From the NCBI RefSeq assembly GCF_030272615.1, contig NW_026729158.1, positions 77,501 to 100,000 of the forward strand: a stretch of 22,500 bases of DNA. The letters are read 5' to 3'. The translations under genes and the position numbers were made by a program. Positions within the stretch are counted from its first letter, which is position 1. Every line of letters starts with the position of its first letter. This DNA is from Cryptomeria japonica. Its lineage: Eukaryota; Streptophyta; Pinopsida; Cupressales; Cupressaceae. The notes below the pieces were generated by a model. That model did not search any database, was not told where the DNA came from, and worked only from the letters and a program-made list of their open reading frames with translations. Shown piece after piece: positions 16,910 through 22,500 of this stretch.

Positions 16910-17250
16910 AGGTAGTGTTCTCGAGCATCCTCCCCCCGTGCCCGTTTATGTCGATTGATGCTGGTGCTCGACTGGTTGGAGCGCTCGGATGCAAAAATCT
17001 TGCACCAGGATTTATCGATTGTGATGGACACGGCAAGTCTCCTGATTGCTATGCAGGAGCTCATCGTGAATCTCTATGCGGCCTTGGTATGGACTCGACC
17101 TGCGGAATGGTTCGGCAATGGTAGTCGCTCCAACACGTCCTTGCAATGGCCACAGAGGTGATTCGACTAGAGCTCCAGTCTAGCTTTTGGGTTGCTTGGC
17201 GGACTGGTATAGCCGCGATCGAGTTCCGGCCATGAACGTTTTAGATAGCT
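16910..17250 (+). repeat. ETS-leader-like duplicate behind promoter 11
   Basis: This resembles the true leader after 17840. A short hairpin has arms 16953-16969 and 17000-17016. A longer-range inverted repeat has arms 17048-17062 and 17170-17184 around a 107-nt loop. It ends in GTCTAGCTTTTGGGTTGCTT, as does the copy behind promoter 12. It reads as a spacer duplicate of the transcription start region. No coding sequence is seen. Confidence 0.7.
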
Positions 17251-17340
17251 CTTGGGCTTTCTGGGACGGAAGTCGGAAGTTTGGGCTGTTGTCCGATTTG
17301 ATGACCATTCTTCGGATGTGTGAGAATCGGACAAATAACT

Positions 17341-17350
17341 TATATAGGGG
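17341..17350 (+). promoter_or_regulatory. Pol I promoter-like core 12 (promoter-plus-leader unit)
   Basis: TATATAGGGG preceded by AATCGGACAAATAACT. The next bases are ACTGTG where the other copies have AGGTG or AGGTA. Confidence 0.75.
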
Positions 17351-17690
17351 ACTGTGTTGTCTCACGCAGCCCCCTCCGTGCCCCTCTATCTCGACCGATG
17401 TTGGTGCTTGAAAGGGTTGGGATCGCTCGGATTTATAAACGTGCACCACCATTTGTCGAGTGTGAGGGACGCGGCAGGTCTCCTAAATGCTATGCGGGCG
17501 CTCTCTGAGAATCTCTATCCGGCCTCGACACAGACTAGTCTTGCTGAATGGTTTGGCACTGGTAGTCGATCCAACACGTCGTTGTTGTGGCCGCCTAGGC
17601 GATTCGATTCGAGCCCCCGTCTAGCTTTTGGGTTGCTTGGCGGATTTTGCCCTATCCGCAAGTGAGCTCGGTCCCTAAACGTTCGAGAAA
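17351..17690 (+). repeat. ETS-leader-like duplicate behind promoter 12
   Basis: Its hairpin arms are 17393-17409 and 17441-17457. The longer-range repeat has arms 17489-17503 and 17611-17625 with a 107-nt loop. GGCACTGGTAGTCGATCC at about 17551 resembles the GGCACTGGTAGTCGCCCC of the 188-bp units. Confidence 0.7.
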
Positions 17691-17830
17691 CCCGATTGCT
17701 ATGCGCCGACTCTCTTTCTTGCGAGCCTCCATCTAGCTTTTGGGTCTCTACGGAACGGAAGTCGGAATCTGGGACCGTTGTTTGATTCGACGAGGCAGAC
17801 TACGGTTGTGCGAGAATCGGACAAATAACT

Positions 17831-17840
17831 TATATAGGGG
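17831..17840 (+). promoter_or_regulatory. Predicted main 35S/45S Pol I promoter (core 13)
   Basis: TATATAGGGG preceded by AATCGGACAAATAACT and an upstream GGAAGTCGGAATCTGGGACC at about 17758. It is the last promoter motif before the 188-bp array and nothing like it follows, so it is the best candidate for the gene promoter, with transcription running rightward into the 5'ETS. Which of cores 11-13 is used in cells cannot be told from sequence. Confidence 0.72.
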
Positions 17841-17867
17841 AGGTGTTGACTGGAGCATTCTCCCCCG

Positions 17868-17957
17868 TGCCCCTCTAACTCGACCAATGCTGGCGCTCGA
17901 ACGGTGGTAGCGCTCGGATTTTCATTGAGCGCCAGCATTGGTCGATTTAGAGGGGCA
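17868..17957 (+). repeat. 31-bp inverted repeat in the 5'ETS leader
   Basis: Arms 17868-17898 and 17927-17957 are complementary except at one position, around a 28-nt loop. The core of the stem is GACCAATGCTGGCGCTC with GAGCGCCAGCATTGGTC. In the transcript this would be a strong hairpin about 30 nt after the promoter core. Weaker versions sit at the same distance behind promoters 11 and 12. Confidence 0.9.
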
Positions 17958-17959
17958 TG

Positions 17960-18122
17960 CGAGATTCCCGAATGCTATGCGAGGGCTCTAACGGAAATGT
18001 CTATTGGTTTCGGTATGGATGCAATTGCGAGTGGTTCGGCAAAGGTAGTCGTTCCGATGCGTCCATGTCGTGGCCAAATCGATAATTCGATTTGAGCCCT
18101 CGTATAGCATTTGGGTCTCTCG
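17960..18122 (+). repeat. Second, long-range inverted repeat in the 5'ETS leader
   Basis: Arms 17960-17988 and 18094-18122 are 29 nt each. The inner 18 nt, AATGCTATGCGAGGGCTC with GAGCCCTCGTATAGCATT, pair fully if one G-U is allowed. The outer part has about two mismatches. The 105-nt loop holds a further short stem, ATGGATGCA with TGCGTCCAT. Overall it resembles one 188-bp unit in layout. Confidence 0.85.
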
Positions 18123-18207
18123 ATGTGATTCCGCATTCCAGTCCCTTTGGGCACTGCTTGAGCCGCATCCCAGGGGGTTCCCTTCCCAATAATCTGCCTC
18201 GCAACCC

Positions 18208-21200
18208 GATTGCTATGCGGTGAGGCTCCTCGGCCGCCTCGGAACTATCTGTGTATCAGACGCATCGCGGGATAAGGGGTTGGCAACGGTAGTCGCCCCA
18301 AGCGCGTCCGATGCTTGGACCATTCCGAGGCGGCCCTGAAGCCTCTTCCGTCTAGCCGTTGGGTCCTTCTCGCCGCATCCCTCGCCTCGCACCCCGATTG
18401 CTATGCGGTGAGGCTCCTCGGCCGCCTCGGAACTATCTGTGTATCGGACGCGTCGCGGGATAAGGGGTTGTCACTGGTAGTCGCCCCAAGCGCGTCCGAT
18501 GCTTGGACCATTCCGAGGCGGCCCTGAAGCCTCTTCCGTCTAGCCGTTGGGTCCTTCTCGCCGCATCCCTCGCCTCGCACCCCGATTGCTATGCGGTGAG
18601 GCTCCTCGGCCGCCTCGGAACTATCTGTGTATCGGACGCGTCGCGGGATAAGGGGTTGTCATTGGTAGTCGCCCCAAGCGCGTCCGATGCTTGGACCATT
18701 CCGAGGCGGCCCTGAAGCCTCTTCCGTCTAGCCGTTGGGTCCTTCTCGCCGCATCCCTCGCCTCGCACCCCGATTGCTATGCGGTGAGGCTCCTCGGCCG
18801 CCTCGGAACTATCTGTGTATCGGACGCGTCGCGGGATAAGGGGTTGTCACTGGTAGTCGCCCCAAGCGCGTCCGATGCTTGGACCATTCCGAGGCGGCCC
18901 TGAAGCCTCTTCCGTCTAGCCGTTGGGTCCTTCTCGCCGCATCCCTCGCCTCGCACCCCGATTGCTATGCGGTGAGGCTCCTCGGCCGCCTCGGAACTAT
19001 CTGTGTATCGGACGCGTCGCGGGATAAGGGGTTGTCACTGGTAGTCGCCCCAAGCGCGTTCGATGCTTGGACCATTCCGAGGCGGCCCTGAAGCCTCTTC
19101 CGTCTAGCCGTTGGGTCCTTCTCGCCGCATCCCTCGCCTCGCACCCCGATTGCTATGCGGTGAGGCTCCTCGGCCGCCTTGGAACTATCTGTGTATCGGA
19201 CGCGTCGCGGGATAAGGGGTTGTCACTGGTAGTCGCCCCAAGCGCGTCTGATGCTTAGACCATTCCGAGGCGGACCCGAAGCCTCTTCCGTCTAGCCGTT
19301 GGGTCCTTCTCGCCGCATCCTTCGCCTCGCACCCCGATTGCTATGCGGTGAGGCTCCTCGGCCGCCTCGGAACTATCTGTGTATCGGACGCGTCGCGGGA
19401 TAAGGGGTTGTCACTGGTAGTCGCCCCAAGCGCGTCCGATGCTTGGACCATTCCGAGGCGGACCCGAAGCCTCTTCCGTCTAGCCGTTGGGTCCTTCTCG
19501 CCGCATCCCTCGCCTCGCACCCCGATTGCTATGCGGTGAGGCTCCTCGGCCGCCTTGGAACTATCTGTGTATCGGACGCGTCGCGGGATAAGGGGTTGTC
19601 ACTGGTAGTCGCCCCAAGCGCGTCCGATGCTTGGACCATTCCGAGGCGGACCCGAAGCCTCTTCCGTCTAGCCGTTGGGTCCTTCTCGCCGCATCCCTCG
19701 CCTCGCACCCCGATTGCTATGCGGTGAGGCTCCTCGGCCGCCTTGGAACTATCTGTGTATCGGACGCGTCGCGGGATAAGGGGTTGTCACTGGTAGTCGC
19801 CCCAAGCGCGTCCGATGCTTGGACCATTCCGAGGCGGACCCGAAGCCTCTTCCGTCTAGCCGTTGGGTCCTTCTCGCCGCATCCCTCGCCTCGCACCCCG
19901 ATTGCTATGCGGTGAGGCTCCTCGGCCGCCTTGGAACTATCTGTGTATCGGACGCGTCGCGGGATAAGGGGTTGTCACTGGTAGTCGCCCCAAGCGCGTC
20001 CGATGCTTGGACCATTCCGAGGCGGCCCCGAAGCCTCTTCCGTGTAGCCGTTGGGTCCTTCTCGCCGCATCCCTCGCCTCGCACCCCGATTGCTATGCGG
20101 TGAGGCTCCTCGGCCGCCTTGGAACTATCTGTGTATTGGACGCGTCGCGGGATAAGGGGTTGTCACTGGTAGTCGCCCCAAGCGCGTCCGATGCTTGGAC
20201 CATTCCGAGGCGGCCCCGAAGCCTCTTCCGTGTAGCCGTTGGGTCCTTCTCGCCGCATCCCTCGCCTCGCACCCCGATTGCTATGCGGTGAGGCTCCTCG
20301 GCCGCCTTGGAACTATCTGTGTATCGAACGCGTCGCGGGATAAGGGGTTGTCACTGGTAGTCGCCCCAAGCGCGTCCGATGCTTGGACCATTCCGAGGCG
20401 GACCTGAAGCCTCTTCCCTCTAGCCGTTGGGGCTTTCTCGCCGCATCCCTCGCCTCGCACCCTGATTGCTATGCTGTGAGGCTCCTCGGCCGCCTTGGAA
20501 CTATCTGTGTATCGGACGCATCGCGGGATAAGGGGTTGGCAGTGGTAGTCGCCCCAAGCGCATCCGATGCTTGGACCATTCCGAGGCGGCCCTGCAGCCT
20601 CTTCCGTCTAGCCGTTGGGGCCATCTCGCCGCATCCCCCACCTCGCACCACGATTGCTATGCGGTGAGGCTCCTTGGCCGCCTCGGAACTATCTGTGTAT
20701 CGGACGCATCGCGGGATAAGGGGTTGTCACTGGTAGTCGCCCCAAGCGCGTCCGATGCTTGGACTATTCCGAGGCGGCCCTGCAGCCTCTTCCGTCTAGC
20801 CGTTGGGGCCATCTCGCTGCATCCCCCACCTCCTCGGCCGCCTCGGAACTATCTGTGTATCGGACGCATCGCGGGATAAGGGGTTGGCAGTGGTAGTCGC
20901 CCCAAGCGCGTCCGATGCTTGGACTATTCCGAGGCAGCCCTGCAGCCTCTTCCGTCTAGCCTTTGGGGCCATCTCGCCGCATCCCTCGCCTCGCACCCCG
21001 ATTGCTATGCGGTGAGGCTCCTCGGCCGCCTGGGAACTATCTTCGTATCGGACGCATCGCGGGATAAGGGGTTGTCACTGGTAGTCGCCCCAAGCGCGTC
21101 CGATGCTTGGACTATTCCGAGGCGGCCCTGTGGCCTCTTCCGTCTAGCCGTTGGGGCCATCTCGCCGCATCCCCCACCTCGCACCCCGATTGCTATGCGG

Positions 21201-22140
21201 TGAGGCTCTTCGGCCGCCTTGGAACTATCTTCGTATCGGACGCATTGCGGGATAAGGGGTTGTCACTGGTAGTGGCCCCAAGCGCGTCCGATGCTTGGAC
21301 TATTCCGAGGCGGCCCTGCAGCCTCTTCCGTCTAGCCGTTGGGGCCATCTCGCCGCATCCCCCACCTCGCACCCCGATTGCTATGCGGTGAGGCTCCTCG
21401 GCCGCCTTGGAACTATCTTCGTATCGGACGCATCGCGGGATAAGGGGTTGTCACTGGTAGTCGCCCCAAGCGCGTCCGATGCTTGGACTATTCCGACGCG
21501 GCCCTGTGGCCTCTTCCGTCTAGCCGTTGGGGCCATCTCGCCGCATCCCCCACCTCGCACCCCGATTGCTATGCGGTGAGGCTCCTCGGCCGCCTTGGAA
21601 CCATCTTCGTATCGGACGCATCGCGGGATAGGGGGCTGTCACTGGTAGTCGCCCCAAGCGTGTCCGATGCTTGGACCATTCCTAGGCGGCCCTGAAGCCT
21701 CTTCCGTCTAGCCGTTGGGGCCTTCCCGCCCCATCCCTCGCCTCGCACCCCCGATTGCTATGCGGTGAGGCTCCTCGGCCGCCTTGGAACCATCTGTGTA
21801 TCGGACGCATCGCGGGATAAGGGGTTGGCACTGGCAGTCGCCCCAAGCGCGTCCGATGCTTGGACCATTCCGAGGTGGCCCTGAAGCCTCTTCCGTCTAG
21901 CCGTTGGGGCCTTCCCGCCCCATCCCTCGCCTCGCACCCCGATTGATATGCGGTGAGGCTCCTCGGCCGCCTTGGAACTATCTGTGTATCGGACGCATCG
22001 CGGGATAAGGGGTTGGCACTGGTAGTCGTCCCAATCGCATCCGATGCTTGGACCATTCCGAGGCGGCCCTGCAGCCTCTTCCGTTTAGCCGTCGGGGCCT
22101 TCCCGCCGCATCCCTCGCCTCGCATCCCGATTCCTATGCG
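18208..22140 (+). repeat. 188-bp tandem array of the 5'ETS (~21 units)
   Basis: Taking GATTGCTATGCGG as the unit start, units begin at 18208, 18396, 18584, 18772, 18960, 19148, 19336, 19524, 19712, 19900, 20088, 20276, 20464 and 20652. One unit near 20840 has lost 28 bp, then units begin at 21000, 21188, 21376, 21564, 21753, 21941 and (variant) 22129. Spacing is 188 bp, once 189. Neighbouring units share variants (GGCGGCCCTGAAG, then GGCGGACCCGAAG, then CCGTGTAGCC, then GGGGCCATCTCGCC), so they spread locally. The first and last units are the most diverged. Confidence 0.96.
18400..18544 (+). repeat. Nested hairpin in a 188-bp unit (representative)
   Basis: There are three nested stems. The basal stem pairs GCTATGCGG..GAGGCT (18400-18415) with AGCCTC..CCG..TAGC (18528-18544). 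The middle stem is GGCCGCCTCGGAA (18420-18432) with TTCCGAGGCGGCC (18511-18523), 13 bp perfect. The apical stem is GTATCGGACGCG (18441-18452) with CGCGTCCGATGC (18491-18502), 12 bp with one G-U. About 145 of 188 nt lie within one arm-loop-arm structure. Most units keep it, with G-U in the middle stem where CCTCGG is CCTTGG. Confidence 0.8.
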
Positions 22141-22500
22141 GTGAGTCTTCTCGGCCGCCGCGGAACTATACCTGTTATTGCTACTGCATCCTTCGGCTGG
22201 TAACCTCCTCTGCCGCCTTGGAACGTTCTCTTTGTCGGACGCGTCGCGGGATAAGGGGTTGGCACTGGTAGTCGCCCCAAGCGCGCCCGATGCATAGACC
22301 GCTCCGAGTCGACCTTGCTTTCAGCCTCTCACATGCATAGACCTCTCTGAGTCGACCCTGCAGCCTCTCACGTTTAGCCTTTGGAATCTCGCCTCACAAC
22401 ATGATTGCTATCCTTGATGCATCCCTTGCCTCGAGCCCTGATTGCTTTCTTGGCTGCATCCCTCCTCTCCTCACAGCCCGGTTGTCATCACTGCTTCATC
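22141..22500 (+). other. Degenerate end of the 188-bp array
   Basis: After 22140 the pattern decays. One recognisable block, GGACGCGTCGCGGGATAAGG to AAGCGCGCCCGATGC (about 22238-22293), remains. It is followed by a ~45-bp repeat of CATAGACC..CT(C)CGAGTCGACC and CAGCCTCTCAC (22290-22375) and by AT-richer sequence with GATTGCTATCC and GATTGCTTTC remnants. No gene is seen; 18S should follow to the right. Confidence 0.65.

Larger units (their letters stand above)
17841..22500 (+). other. Predicted 5' external transcribed spacer of the 35S/45S pre-rRNA (partial)
   Basis: The region from the last Pol I promoter to the window end would be the 5'ETS, removed during pre-rRNA processing. It is at least 4.66 kb, so it is long. 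It holds a structured leader (17841-18207), about 21 units of 188 bp, and a degenerate tail. The 18S start is not in the window. No open frame is conserved: 188 is not a multiple of 3, so the frame shifts with every unit. Confidence 0.72.

Noticed and set aside
18315-21695. Series of 70- and 94-codon open frames every 188 bp
   Set aside because: Each is the same repeat unit read from the same ATG. Because 188 is not a multiple of 3, each frame runs into the next unit out of frame and stops. They lie in the predicted 5'ETS behind a Pol I promoter.
22141-22500. Start of the 18S rRNA gene at the right edge
   Set aside because: The conserved 18S 5' end (CTGGTTGATCCTGCCAG type) is not present before 22500. 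The sequence is still degenerate ETS repeat.

Overview
The window reads as ribosomal DNA intergenic spacer (IGS) from a land plant. I see no protein-coding gene in it. Three signals support this. (1) Two identical full-length 5S rRNA genes lie on the minus strand (2954-3071 and 10877-10994). (2) Thirteen copies of the plant RNA polymerase I core promoter motif TATATAGGGG lie on the plus strand between 13705 and 17840. (3) A 188-bp tandem array (18208 to about 22140) follows the last promoter, where a 5' external transcribed spacer (5'ETS) is expected. The 5S sequence, notably its 3' end CCGGTGTTGCACCC, matches gymnosperm 5S as I remember it. A 5S gene inside the 35S/45S spacer is the linked (L-type) arrangement known from some gymnosperms, bryophytes and Asteraceae. 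The 5S gene is antisense to the large rRNA unit; from memory this orientation was described in Podocarpus, while Ginkgo and Ephedra have it on the same strand. Gymnosperm is my best call; genus is not established.

Layout. Positions 1-4328 are the tail of one copy of a ~7.92-kb segment. In order it holds GC-rich higher-order repeats built on the palindrome GGTGCGCACC, AT-rich modules, a GC-rich flank, the 5S gene, an A-rich stretch and a C-rich CACCC block. Positions 4329-7925 are more GC-rich higher-order repeats. From 7926 to about 12250 the first 4.3 kb recurs almost base for base, with the second 5S gene. The CACCC block then continues to about 13440. From 13440 to 17840 is a promoter zone: six promoters mostly 157 bp apart, a 38/52-bp minisatellite, four promoters exactly 311 bp apart, a 50/55-bp minirepeat array, and three longer promoter-plus-leader units. 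The 5'ETS starts near 17841 with two inverted repeats, then about 21 units of 188 bp. The array decays after 22140. The 18S gene should lie to the right of the window and the 25/26S gene to the left.

How it works together. The last promoter (17831-17840) most likely drives the 35S/45S precursor. The twelve upstream copies would be spacer promoters. Pol III would transcribe each 5S gene leftward from its internal control region and stop at a T6 run. The most notable new pattern is in the 5'ETS. The leaders behind the last three promoters share two hairpins whose paired bases change together. The 188-bp units appear to be amplified relatives of that leader, each able to fold into a nested ~145-nt hairpin. 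Long open frames in the GC-rich and 188-bp repeats are stop-poor repeat artefacts and are not annotated as genes.
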